A stretch of 37,148 nt of DNA from Pseudomonas mandelii (lineage in GTDB: Bacteria; Pseudomonadota; Gammaproteobacteria; Pseudomonadales; Pseudomonadaceae): the NCBI RefSeq assembly GCF_002251635.1, contig NZ_NMOJ01000024.1, positions 11,993 through 49,140 of the forward strand, written 5' to 3'. This document shows, in pieces, positions 8,678 through 16,531 of this stretch. A model generated the notes under the pieces. It did not search any database. It saw only the letters and a list, made by a program, of their open reading frames with translations, and was not told the DNA's origin. Both the position numbers and the translations under genes were made by a program. Each line of letters opens with the position of its first letter. Positions within the stretch are counted from its first letter, which is position 1.

Positions 8678-9205
8678 ATGGCCACTCTCAAAGTCCCGGT
8701 AAGTGCCAGCGACCATCGCCAGGGAAGTGCGCATGCCAAGGTCACACTGGTGGAATTTGGCGACTATCAATGTCCCTATTGCGCTGAAGCGTATTGGATA
8801 GTCAAGAATCTGCAACAGCATTTTCGCGATGATTTGCTGTTCGTGTTCCGTAATTTTCCACTGACCACTGCTCACCCGCATGCGATGGCTGCAGCTGTCA
8901 CCGCTGAGTTTGCCGGGAGTCGAGGATTCTTCTGGGAGGCGCACGACGAATTGTATGAAAATCAGGATCGATTGGGCCTGCCGCTGTTTCGGGCCATCGC
9001 TCTAAAACATGGCCTCTCCGACGAAGAACTCTATCTTGCCATGCAAGACGGTACCTACGTACCCAAAATAAAATCCGATTTTAATGGCGGCGTACGGAGC
9101 GGCGTGAATGGCACCCCAGCGTTTTACATTGACGGGCTTCGCTATGACGGGGCTCCAGAGTTCACCGAGATGAGTCAGATGATTGAGCTTTCGTTAGTGA
9201 GTTGA
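8678..9205 (+). CDS. DsbA-family thiol:disulfide oxidoreductase / thioredoxin-like protein
   Basis: Protein of about 175 residues with a DsbA-like thioredoxin fold. The active site CPYC lies near residue 33 in VEFGDYQCPYCAEAYW, and the conserved cis-proline is in NGTPAFYIDG near residue 150. No signal peptide is seen, so it may act in the cytosol, unlike classical periplasmic DsbA. The open frame extends to 8645, but the ATG at 8678 has AGGTGA seven bases upstream and begins a normal domain, so I chose it. It lies 17 bp after the peroxiredoxin and may recycle it or handle oxidised proteins; this link is inferred from position. Confidence 0.85.
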   Translation: MATLKVPVSASDHRQGSAHAKVTLVEFGDYQCPYCAEAYWIVKNLQQHFRDDLLFVFRNFPLTTAHPHAMAAAVTAEFAGSRGFFWEAHDELYENQDRLGLPLFRAIALKHGLSDEELYLAMQDGTYVPKIKSDFNGGVRSGVNGTPAFYIDGLRYDGAPEFTEMSQMIELSLVS

Positions 9206-9409
9206 CGAAATCGCTAGATAGTGAAATCGCTTGGCATCACCCACACCGTAGCCGAGGGCGAACGTGCCCCATTGCGCACGCGCACCAGGTGTGCATTCGA
9301 TAATATTTCAATACGGGAGATTGAGGAATCCACGGTGCTGCCAACGATAAGCATCGCTCGTAAAGCAGCGGCACGAAAATATCAGCCCAGCGAACCGAGG
9401 ACATAAAAA
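9206..9409. other. Intergenic stretch without recognised content
   Basis: About 200 bp between the DsbA-like gene and the next small ORF. A GTG-started open frame (9221-9406) exists but has no recognisable motif and no clear ribosome-binding site. I see no hairpin terminator. Confidence 0.3.
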
Positions 9410-9604
9410 ATGGCGATGTTAATTTTTGACAGCTCGGAAGATTCCATAGTCGAGGCGCGTGTCCTGGTCGAGGCGCTGAATGAATGGTTGGCGGAACAGC
9501 AGCCCAGTTGCCCGCTAAGGTCCGCCCGTGCGCAATGTTGCTATCGGCCCGATGGCACGCTGGATTCTGTATTGACCGTACTAACAGACGTGGTGGTGGA
9601 CTAG
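9410..9604 (+). CDS. Small hypothetical protein (64 residues)
   Basis: Short ORF starting MAMLIFDSSEDSIVEARVL and ending VLTDVVVD, acidic overall, with a GAGG about ten bases before its ATG. I do not recognise it. It lies between the redox pair and the AT-rich LtrA gene, in a zone with several decayed genes, so it may itself be a truncated remnant. Confidence 0.35.
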   Translation: MAMLIFDSSEDSIVEARVLVEALNEWLAEQQPSCPLRSARAQCCYRPDGTLDSVLTVLTDVVVD

Positions 9605-9725
9605 GTCAGGTGTTGCACTCAGTTTTTGCGACCGTCCCCAAGGTTGACGCCTATACCCGTCCACCCGTTCGCTTATCCGTTAGTTTCCTTCTACATTAAA
9701 GAGGTGCACACGGAGCCAGCAGCGA

Positions 9726-10826
9726 ATGAAATCTTTGAAGTATTATGAAAAAAATCGACACGCCACATGGTTAGAGTTGTTTTTTGACCTGATTTTTGTT
9801 GTTGCAATTGGCAAGGTTACGCATACTCTTGGACATCTTCATCACGGCCACTTTGAACAGGAGCAATTATGGACATTTTTACTGCTTTTTGTTCCATTAT
9901 GGTGGATCTGGTCCAGCCACACGATTTACTCAAATAGGTTTGATACAGACAGTAACCTTCACCGCTTGGCAACATTATTTTTAATGTTGCTGCTCATTGT
10001 GCTGTCTGCACGGATTGGGGAAGAATTGGAAGTAAACTATGCGCTTGTCATTGCCTGCTATTTTGGTATACGTGCCATCATCAGTATTATGTACATTTCG
10101 TCCATAAATAAATTCGATCACCGTAGCGAATTCTCCTCCAGGCTTGGCTTCGCCCTGTTAGTTAGCGCAGTTGTTAGTCTTTCATCCATTCTTTTTGACC
10201 CACCTATGCGTTACTTTGTCGCTTACATTGGGATTTTACTTGACATTCTGCTCCCTCTATTTTCTTGGGGTAAGCTAAAGCCATTGCCCGCACATACAGA
10301 ACACTTGGTTGAACGACTAGGTTTACTCACCCTCATCTTATTGGGCGAGTCGGTAATTAGCCTTTCTGGAGGGTTATCTGACATTCAATGGGATCGTTAT
10401 AATGTGATGGCGGCAATCACCGGATTTATCATGATTTGCAGTATCTGGTGGATCTATTTTGATAGCTTTTACCTACTGAGCAAAAATGAAAGTAGTATGA
10501 GTGGACACTCCTTAATCTACTCGCACCTTTTTCTATTTATGGGGCTAGCACTTCTCGCAAATTTGATCAGGCATGCGATCTTGAATGACATTGCGATGCG
10601 CGATTTCCAGATTACGTCAATCATCGGCATGGCTTTATTTTTCTTAGGCAAGCAATATGGCTACTTCATAGCGGTACCTAAAATAAGGAAATACATACTA
10701 CAAAACACCTTGATCGTGTTTTCTCTAGGTGGGTTGGTTATATTCCTACCCCGCGTCGAGTACATATTGGTCGGCCTGACAGCAACCATGATCTGCTATG
10801 TTTTCCTAAATTTCAGGTATCGTTGA
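9726..10826 (+). CDS. LtrA-family (low temperature requirement A) membrane protein
   Basis: Polytopic inner-membrane protein of 366 residues with about ten hydrophobic segments. The start RHATWLELFFDLIFVVAIGK is the hallmark of the LtrA family, and a second conserved element ERLGLLTLILLGESVI lies near residue 200. The family was named from a Listeria gene needed for growth in the cold; its mechanism is not known. The base composition is clearly richer in A and T than the flanking genes (frequent TTT, ATT, AAT codons), which points to horizontal acquisition. A GGAG lies upstream of the ATG. The gene ends just before a luciferase-like remnant. Confidence 0.85.
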   Translation: MKSLKYYEKNRHATWLELFFDLIFVVAIGKVTHTLGHLHHGHFEQEQLWTFLLLFVPLWWIWSSHTIYSNRFDTDSNLHRLATLFLMLLLIVLSARIGEELEVNYALVIACYFGIRAIISIMYISSINKFDHRSEFSSRLGFALLVSAVVSLSSILFDPPMRYFVAYIGILLDILLPLFSWGKLKPLPAHTEHLVERLGLLTLILLGESVISLSGGLSDIQWDRYNVMAAITGFIMICSIWWIYFDSFYLLSKNESSMSGHSLIYSHLFLFMGLALLANLIRHAILNDIAMRDFQITSIIGMALFFLGKQYGYFIAVPKIRKYILQNTLIVFSLGGLVIFLPRVEYILVGLTATMICYVFLNFRYR

Positions 10827-10850
10827 ATCTTTATAATTAAGCCATATCAC

Positions 10851-11003
10851 GGGTGGATCAGCTATCCGCGCGCACCAAAGACTCAGCAGCTGATTGTCGA
10901 GGACTGGCGCACTGCGGATCGTGCCGAATGTGGTTAGCTGTTCAAGCCCTTCACCCAGTCGCTATACATCCCTACCAACGAGAAGCGGGTGGTCGCCTGG
11001 TAA
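10851..11003 (+). pseudogene. Fragment of a luciferase-like (LLM class) oxidoreductase
   Basis: One frame reads GWISYPRAPKTQQLIVEDWR, and after an in-frame TAG (10935-10937) continues LFKPFTQSLYIPTNE. This parallels residues 213-260 or so of the intact gene at 14256-15239 (GWINYPRQP..QRLIVEDWR..VYKPFAQSLYI). Only about 50 codons survive and both ends are cut, so it is a decayed paralogous fragment. Seen directly by comparing the two places in the window. Confidence 0.8.
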
Positions 11004-11056
11004 AGCACGGGGGGGGAACACCGCGCGGCGGGAGGCCCGCGCCAAGCGGCAAAAAC

Positions 11057-11872
11057 CTAATCAAAGAAGGCCAGGGTGCGAACTTCGATACTCTCGCGCG
11101 GCGGGGCTCCCGGCGGCGTATTGGGGTCTTTGAAGGCGGTATGGGGCGTGAAGCGGGCACGGCCGTCGTGACGTGAGTCATACCCCTTGATCAGCAAGAC
11201 TTCGTCACGGGGCATGTCCGGAAAATAGTACCAGCGCTGTTGCGGATTGTAGGCCAGGTGGTAGATCTCACCGATACGATCCGGATAGACCAAGTCGGTG
11301 GCCAGCAGGTCATTGGAGTCAAGCGTCGAGGCGTCCAGCACGGCCAGCGGCGAGCGCTTGACGGGCCCGCTCATCGGGCGCCAGAGGTTAATCTGGGCCA
11401 CCGACACCAGTGCGGCGGCCTGATCCAGGCCCAGCACGTCGCGAATACGCTCAGGACCCGAGCGCTCGGTGTAGTCATTATGCACACGGCTGGCTGGGCC
11501 GCGAATATCCCGCCCCTCGGCGTCGCTGCGCCTGGTGTGGTCGAAGATGACGACCCGGCTCGCGCCCGTCAGCTCCTTGATCAAGGCCTTGACCTCGTCA
11601 TAGTAGACGCTTTTCACCAAGGCATCGTCGTAGAGGTCGTCGACCACCGTATCCCGCCGATGGAGCTCAAACCCCTGCTTGTCCAGAGACAGGCTGCCTG
11701 CCAACGGACGACCGTTGTGTATCGTGACCTCGCGCTCCTCCTGCTCGGCAAAGTAGTGCGGTTCACTGTCACCGGTCAGAGCCTCGGTATGCACATAGGG
11801 CTTCGCATCGTGCTTGACTAGGTAGGTAAGTGTCGTGATGACGCTAGCGGGCGTATCAGTTGTGTGCTTCAA
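11057..11872 (-). CDS. CmcJ/NvfI-family oxidoreductase (Fe(II)/2-oxoglutarate-type oxygenase-like)
   Basis: Protein of 271 residues resembling the CmcJ/NvfI (GA4 desaturase-like) family, members of which act as hydroxylases or desaturases in secondary metabolism. Conserved blocks: VHNDYTERSGPERI (about 130-143, with the probable metal-ligand His and Asp), INLWRPMSGPVKRSPLAVLDA (about 165-185), and the C-terminal RARFTPHTAFKDP (about 240) that supplies the second His and an Arg. The start appears to be TTG at 11872 with GGGAGG six bases upstream. It stands alone with no biosynthetic neighbours; substrate unknown. Pseudomonads often carry isolated members. Confidence 0.8.
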   Translation of the reverse strand: MKHTTDTPASVITTLTYLVKHDAKPYVHTEALTGDSEPHYFAEQEEREVTIHNGRPLAGSLSLDKQGFELHRRDTVVDDLYDDALVKSVYYDEVKALIKELTGASRVVIFDHTRRSDAEGRDIRGPASRVHNDYTERSGPERIRDVLGLDQAAALVSVAQINLWRPMSGPVKRSPLAVLDASTLDSNDLLATDLVYPDRIGEIYHLAYNPQQRWYYFPDMPRDEVLLIKGYDSRHDGRARFTPHTAFKDPNTPPGAPPRESIEVRTLAFFD

Positions 11873-12191
11873 GTAACACCTCCCGGTCTGCTGACCGCTT
11901 CCGGCGTGGTGTCACCGTGGCGGATCTGTAACTTGTACGTAGTCACCTTCCCGCTCAATCGTATGCCTTCGAATGGACACTATCAAATGCAGCCCGAGGT
12001 GCATGGCACCCGACCGGTAGAAAAGGACCACTCTTACCTCGGCATCGACGACCAGCTTGACCATGACTGGCGTGTCGCACTCCGGGTCTGCGCCGATCAT
12101 GAGCATCCGATATCCCGGCCCGCCCGTTACAATCGTTTGTCTGCCATAACGGGTTCGGACGTTGGTTAAATCAAACTTCCCGTACCACTAT
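11873..12191. other. Intergenic region, possible minus-strand gene remnant
   Basis: About 320 bp between the oxygenase and the porin. A minus-strand frame (about 11909-12170) reads in a coding-like way (GGPGYRMLMIGADPECDTPV, then VVDAEVRVVLFYRSGAMHLG), but I recognise no family and no start signal. The stretch also contains the promoter side of the leftward oxygenase gene. Confidence 0.3.
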
Positions 12192-13505
12192 CTAGAGAAG
12201 CGGAATGCTATAACTCACAAAAATACGATTCTGATCTACGTTACGAGATGCTTCGCTGTTGGACTTGCCGTTACGCCAGCCGAACCCGACGCCTTTTAGC
12301 GCTCCCGACTGAAGGACGTAGTCCAGGCTAATGTCTCTTTCCCATTCCTTTTGGTTGGTGCCTGACGTCGTTTTAATGTTACCGCCAGAGAGGTACATGA
12401 CCGAGCCTTTTAGGCCAGGGACACCCAGAGCGGCGAAGTCGTAAGCATACTGACCGAAAGCTGTGCGCTCGCCTGCGCGGGTGAAGGTTTGGATCAGGCG
12501 GTCTGTATACAGATACAGGCTTGCTCCACCGGCGCCCTTGTCTACCAGGCTACCCTGACTGAGTTGAGTGAAGTTGCTGCCATCCGACACACTTTGGTAC
12601 CCCGCAGTAATCGCGTGGCCACCCAGTGTGTAAATCAACGCGGCACTCCAGGTACGGTTGTCGATTTCTCCATCACCGTTTTTGGTGTAGCCACTAACTC
12701 TGTAGCCTGACGTACCGGAGCTATTTGCACCTGACGAGTCAGTTTTGAAGTAGCGCAGGTCGGTTTTTAGGGACTGATTGTCCGAGATGGCAAGGGTGTG
12801 AATCAATCCCAAAAAATGCTGCGTATAGTAGTTATCGAGGCCGGCGTAGTAGTACTGAGCTGTCAGATCCTTGGTGACTTTCCAATCGCCCCCGGCGAAG
12901 TCAAACTGATTGCTTTCACGCGTACCACCAGTAACGGCCAGCCCCGTCTGATCGCTCGAACCACGTCCTATTGCATGTTCGATCCGACCTCCAGTCAAGG
13001 TCAGGCTATTGAGCTCGCTCGAGGTGATTTGAACGCCCTCGAAGGTTTGCGGAAGCACGCGCCCATCGTTGGCGACCAGAATTGGGAGTTTCGGAATCAA
13101 GGTGCCGTAGCGAAGTTCAGTTTTCGACATTTTGACTTTTCCGGTCAGCCCCAGCCTGCTCCACCAGCTGTCCGCCGCTTTGCCGTCATCGTTGGGGATC
13201 ATCGAGCTGCCCACGTGGCGGCCGGCACCGCTGTCGAGGGTCACGCCGAGCATGCCGACGGCGTCAAGGCCAAAGCCGACGGTGCCTTCGGTAAAGCCCG
13301 ACTGGTAGTTGAGGATAAACGCCTGGCCCCACTCTTCGGTCTTCGACGGGGCGGCGGCGCCGTCACGGTTGTCGTTATTGAAGTAGAAGTTGCGCATGCT
13401 CAAGTTGGCTTTACTGTCGCTCAGGAAATCAGCGCTCGCCAAAGGGCTCAGGGCAATGCCCAGACCGCCGGTCAATACGCTTAATACATTCAACGTGGCT
13501 TTCAT
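12192..13505 (-). CDS. OprD-family outer-membrane porin
   Basis: Outer-membrane channel of about 437 residues, the normal OprD length, for uptake of small substrates such as amino acids or aromatic acids. Features: an N-terminal signal peptide (MKATLNVLSVLTGGLGIALS, cut near ASA), the mature start DFLSDSKANLSMRNFYFNND typical of OprD, alternating beta-strand pattern, and a C-terminal strand ending RIFVSYSIPLL. The open frame extends to 13583, but the ATG at 13505 begins the signal peptide and has GGAG upstream. Its upstream DNA contains a duplicate of the control region of the molybdenum hydroxylase operon, suggesting joint regulation with that catabolic cluster. Confidence 0.9.
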   Translation of the reverse strand: MKATLNVLSVLTGGLGIALSPLASADFLSDSKANLSMRNFYFNNDNRDGAAAPSKTEEWGQAFILNYQSGFTEGTVGFGLDAVGMLGVTLDSGAGRHVGSSMIPNDDGKAADSWWSRLGLTGKVKMSKTELRYGTLIPKLPILVANDGRVLPQTFEGVQITSSELNSLTLTGGRIEHAIGRGSSDQTGLAVTGGTRESNQFDFAGGDWKVTKDLTAQYYYAGLDNYYTQHFLGLIHTLAISDNQSLKTDLRYFKTDSSGANSSGTSGYRVSGYTKNGDGEIDNRTWSAALIYTLGGHAITAGYQSVSDGSNFTQLSQGSLVDKGAGGASLYLYTDRLIQTFTRAGERTAFGQYAYDFAALGVPGLKGSVMYLSGGNIKTTSGTNQKEWERDISLDYVLQSGALKGVGFGWRNGKSNSEASRNVDQNRIFVSYSIPLL

Positions 13506-13673
13506 CAGGACGAACTCCGGCGCGGAAAGTAATAGAAGCAACGCAAGATTTTCAGGTGCGCGTTTTTTTATTATTCTTAACATCCTGCTGAAAACGAGAA
13601 ATCGACGATGCCTCGCCCCTCCTGCATCAAGTTAATATTGTTAATGCAAGTTCCAAAGTCGCTCATCGCACCT

Positions 13674-13823
13674 GTTTCTGTTATGCAACGCGATAGCGAT
13701 AGAGCGGATTGTGTGAGAAAGGCGCAGGGAGTGCCTTGCCTAGGGAAATGGAGTTCTGCGTTGCAGTCTGAAAATTTATCTTATCGTCTGAATTTCAGGA
13801 TTGGGGCCGGACCCAATTGTCGG
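13674..13823. repeat. Second copy of the molybdenum-hydroxylase operon upstream region
   Basis: About 150 bp matching 28846-28995. It lies in the same orientation relative to a leftward gene (OprD here, the hydroxylase there). Conserved are the hairpin at 13719-13737 (AAGGCGC arm; the second arm GTGCCTT keeps a G-T pair) and two GTCTGA boxes at 13766 and 13786 exactly 20 bp apart. The copy is about 170 bp from the OprD start, against 17 bp from the operon start in the original. Confidence 0.8.
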
Positions 13824-13868
13824 TCGAGTACCCAAAGGCTCAGCGGGCTGACCTGACGACTGTCCTCT
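13824..13868 (-). pseudogene. 45-bp scrap of the GGDEF/EAL gene joined to the duplicated intergenic region
   Basis: Bases 13824-13868 match 29552-29596, inside the EAL domain of the diguanylate cyclase/phosphodiesterase gene, with a handful of differences. It abuts the copy of the intergenic region at 13823. The original interval 28996-29551 is therefore missing here, as expected from an internal deletion in a duplicated locus. Confidence 0.7.
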
Positions 13869-14255
13869 ATAGCAACCCGCGGCGCGCCGATCACGACGCC
13901 CAAGGCCCAGACTGCGGTGTAATCATCTGCGACAGGTACCGAGACGGACGACGAACATGGCGGTTCCCCCGCAATGCCGCCTACGCTTGTTGGATGGTCC
14001 CCATGCTTTTGCTCAGGCGATGTATCGGGTTGGAACGATCTGATTTATTTTGACCGCCCGCTCAATGCCAATCCGGACCTGCCCGCGCGTATCGCCAGCA
14101 ACTGGCCCCTCACTCCGGTCGACCCGACCAGCATGTACGGCGCAACGGGCAAAGATTGCACCCACTACCCCACCTGTCGTTCCCAAGCGACCGATGCCGC
14201 AGCACCTCTGGAAACAGGGGCGCTGTTCACGTTCTCCCCATTGAGGAAGATTAGT
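13869..14255 (+). other. Coding-like remnant upstream of the luciferase-like gene
   Basis: The frame of the following gene is open from 13974 and has GC-rich third positions, reading for example NDLIYFDRPLNANPDLPARI and WPLTPVDPTSMYGATGKD. This is not part of a luciferase-like enzyme, whose normal start and ribosome-binding site come later. I do not recognise the family. It is probably the tail of a displaced gene. Confidence 0.35.
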
Positions 14256-15239
14256 ATGTATCGGCCGAGCACGATTCCTTATCAGGAGCATCGAGGGTTC
14301 AGCCGAACCTTCACTCCGGGTCATTTGAGCCTGGGATTGTTCTTTCCTTTGGAGGCCTTCGATGGGGACACTCCGAGCATGCTCAACCAGGTCGCATTGG
14401 CCAAACGAGCCGAGGAGCTGGGCTTTTGCGCGCTCTGGTTTCGCGATGTGCCTCTTCGCGACCCTGGCTTCGGCGATGTCGGCCAAGTCTTCGACCCTTG
14501 GGTTTACCTGGGCTATATAGCCGCTCATACGTCAGAGATAACGCTTGGCACCGCATCCATTGCCATCCCTTTACACCATCCACTGCACACGGCCAAGGCG
14601 TCAGCCAGCATCGATCAGTTGAGCGCAGGTCGCTTGATTCTGGGGGTAGCTTCCGGCGATCGCCCTGTGGAATTTTCGGCTTTTGGCGTCGATGCCGAAA
14701 GGCGCGGAGACATCTTTCGAGAGTACTACGAGGTGATTCGCAGAGCCCACAGCACCAGCTTTGAACCCATCCGCTGGAGCGGTGGTGAGCTGCGGGGCGC
14801 AGACCTCATTCCGAAACCCACAACCCAAGTGATTCCAATGCTCGTAACCGGGCATAGCCGCCAGTCACTGGATTGGATAGCGCGCGAAAGCACCGGATGG
14901 ATCAACTATCCACGCCAACCGAACATGCAGCGACTGATCGTGGAAGATTGGCGGCTGGAGGTCATGAAGCAATGTGGTTCCGTCTATAAGCCCTTCGCTC
15001 AGTCGCTATACATCGACCTCGCTGAGAACCCGTCAACGCCGCCCACTCGTATTCATTTGGGGTTCAGGCTTGGACGCGACCACCTCCGGGGTTTGCTGGA
15101 GGTGCTTCAGGAAATCGGGGTGGACCACGTTATCCTGAATCTCAAATACAGTAAGCGCCCTGCTGCGCAAGTTATTGAGGAGCTGGGCACTCACATCGTT
15201 CCGCAATTCGGAGTACAGCCTCGTTCCGAAGCGAACTGA
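14256..15239 (+). CDS. LLM-class flavin-dependent oxidoreductase (luciferase-like)
   Basis: Predicted FMN or F420-type flavin-dependent monooxygenase with a bacterial-luciferase TIM barrel, 327 residues. Typical elements: GHLSLGLFFPLEAF at the first strand (about 22-35), AKRAEELGFCALWFRDVPLRD (about 48-68), then LGTASIAIPLHHPL (about 95-108) and QLSAGRLILGVASGDRPVEF (about 118-138). The ATG at 14256 was chosen because GAGGAAG precedes it at good spacing; the open frame runs further upstream into unrelated sequence. No partner flavin reductase is adjacent. A degraded fragment of a paralogue lies at 10851-11003. Substrate unknown. Confidence 0.87.
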   Translation: MYRPSTIPYQEHRGFSRTFTPGHLSLGLFFPLEAFDGDTPSMLNQVALAKRAEELGFCALWFRDVPLRDPGFGDVGQVFDPWVYLGYIAAHTSEITLGTASIAIPLHHPLHTAKASASIDQLSAGRLILGVASGDRPVEFSAFGVDAERRGDIFREYYEVIRRAHSTSFEPIRWSGGELRGADLIPKPTTQVIPMLVTGHSRQSLDWIARESTGWINYPRQPNMQRLIVEDWRLEVMKQCGSVYKPFAQSLYIDLAENPSTPPTRIHLGFRLGRDHLRGLLEVLQEIGVDHVILNLKYSKRPAAQVIEELGTHIVPQFGVQPRSEAN

Positions 15240-15348
15240 AACCAATACGTTACTGGACGGATTCATCGTCAACTCTGCGACATAAAAAATGGCAGTGATG
15301 CCGCAGGCGGTTCAGAGGCCCGCAAGCGAGCCCGCCCGAGGAGTGAAG

Positions 15349-15945
15349 TCAGAAACCTTCTAGAACGATCTTGCCCCGGGCCTTGCCGCTCTCGACCAGC
15401 GCATGGGCACGACGCATGTTGGCCGCATTAATCGCACCGAAGTGCTCGCCCACAGTGGTCTGCAGAACACCTTGGTCAATCAGAGCGCTGACGTGCTGCC
15501 CTCTCGGCTCGGTAATGTCACCGCGTTCCGAGAGAACTTGCATAACCAGGGCCGTGGAGGTGAGTACAAAACCCGCTGCGCAGACAAATGACACCTGCCA
15601 AGGGAATCCAAAAGCCATGCCGACAAAAGTGAGCAGAACAGCACAGACCACCACCTGCAGGCTGCCCAGCCCAAAGATCTGCCGACGCAGATCCCATAGG
15701 TGCGAGGGTTTCATCTCCAGTCCAATCACAAAAAGAAACATCGCCACACCCAGCTCGGCCACCTCAATGATGGTGTGGGGGTTATTGATCAGTTGCAGTC
15801 CGAAGGGGCCAATGATCAGCCCCGCCGCCAGGTAACCGACCACTGAGCCGAGCCCGATGCGTTTGAGCAGCGGCACTGCCACCACGGCGGCGGCAAGCAA
15901 AGTGACGACAGCAAATAATTGTCCGACGTTGCCTTCAGCGGCCAT
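15349..15945 (-). pseudogene. Kef antiporter / alcohol dehydrogenase in-frame fusion (deletion scar)
   Basis: The reading frame begins as a second kef gene (MAAEGNVGQLFAVVTLLAAA) and follows it for about 150 residues to GDITEPRGQHV. It then switches to the last 47 residues of a zinc-type dehydrogenase (SALIDQGVLQTTVGEHFG to GKIVLEGF). The junction is near 15490. The intact order at 78-3886 explains it: one deletion removed most of the dehydrogenase, the LysR gene and the C-terminal part of kef. The frame stays open, so a membrane stub of about 198 residues could be made, but it lacks ion-path helices and the RCK domain. The kef part is closer to the left copy than the dehydrogenase part. Confidence 0.85.
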
Positions 15946-16080
15946 AGCATTGACCCTCATCCCACATCAGGACCGGTAATGCTTCCACGGCCAGGCGTGT
16001 TGAGCAGAGCTTTCAAGCTGAGCGCTCAGTTCCGCAAACTCTTCAGGACTAAGCACAGCATCTGGAGCGTTCTCCAAGAA
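15490..16080. repeat. Right copy of long direct repeat (kef 5' part plus upstream small ORF)
   Basis: Direct repeat of 3421-4020. Homology ends near 16080 on the right and at the fusion junction on the left. Confidence 0.85.
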
Positions 16081-16152
16081 CTCTCTGCGGTAGGAATGGC
16101 ACCTGAAGTGTAGTGCAGCACACCGGCATCGTTTGAAAGGGTGACAAAAAAT
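15967..16152 (-). pseudogene. Second copy of the small ORF upstream of kef
   Basis: About 61 codons, longer than the left copy. It includes FKRCRCAALHFRCHSYRREF, then ENAPDAVLSPEEFAELSAQL and the same end HAWPWKHYRS. Most changes from the left copy are at third codon positions. No ATG or GTG start is evident after the upstream stop, so it is either a fragment or uses a rare start. Function unknown. Confidence 0.45.
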
Positions 16153-16531
16153 TCAGTTGCTTCTCCCCGTCCGTACCGTAAAGGGCCGGCTAACAATCCT
16201 TTCATTTATACCGAGCGCGCAGGCTTGGCTTGAATCTTTGGCCAGGTACTTTGGCCACGATATTAACCTTAAATATAAGTGTTTTAATTGGCCCTCATCA
16301 AATCCATCTGATACGGCTTTTTTTTGATCACCTGAGCCTTTTTCGTCAACCAACAGTCTATAAAGTGCATGCCCGATGTTCTTTAAAACAACAAAAAGCA
16401 GCCAACTCGTTTTGGCGCTTGGGCACACTGACGCGCTCAAGAATCTAGACCATCCCAGGATCAAAAATAGAACCCTGTTTTATCAGAACAAACGGGACAA
16501 ATAATAATTCATTTGATTTGGAGATGGTGTC
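16153..16531. other. AT-rich intergenic region
   Basis: About 380 bp between the right repeat copy and the next gene, richer in A and T than its surroundings. I see no supported gene, hairpin terminator or recognisable promoter pair. It marks the boundary between the patchwork and the rest of the chromosome. Confidence 0.3.

Noticed and set aside
11240-11821. Plus-strand ORF of 193 codons opposite the CmcJ-type gene
   Set aside because: It is the antisense shadow of a gene with clear conserved motifs and a good ribosome-binding site; no motifs of its own.
13974-14255. N-terminal extension of the luciferase-like oxidoreductase
   Set aside because: The frame is open, but family members start near MYRPSTIP-like sequence, and a good ribosome-binding site precedes the ATG at 14256.
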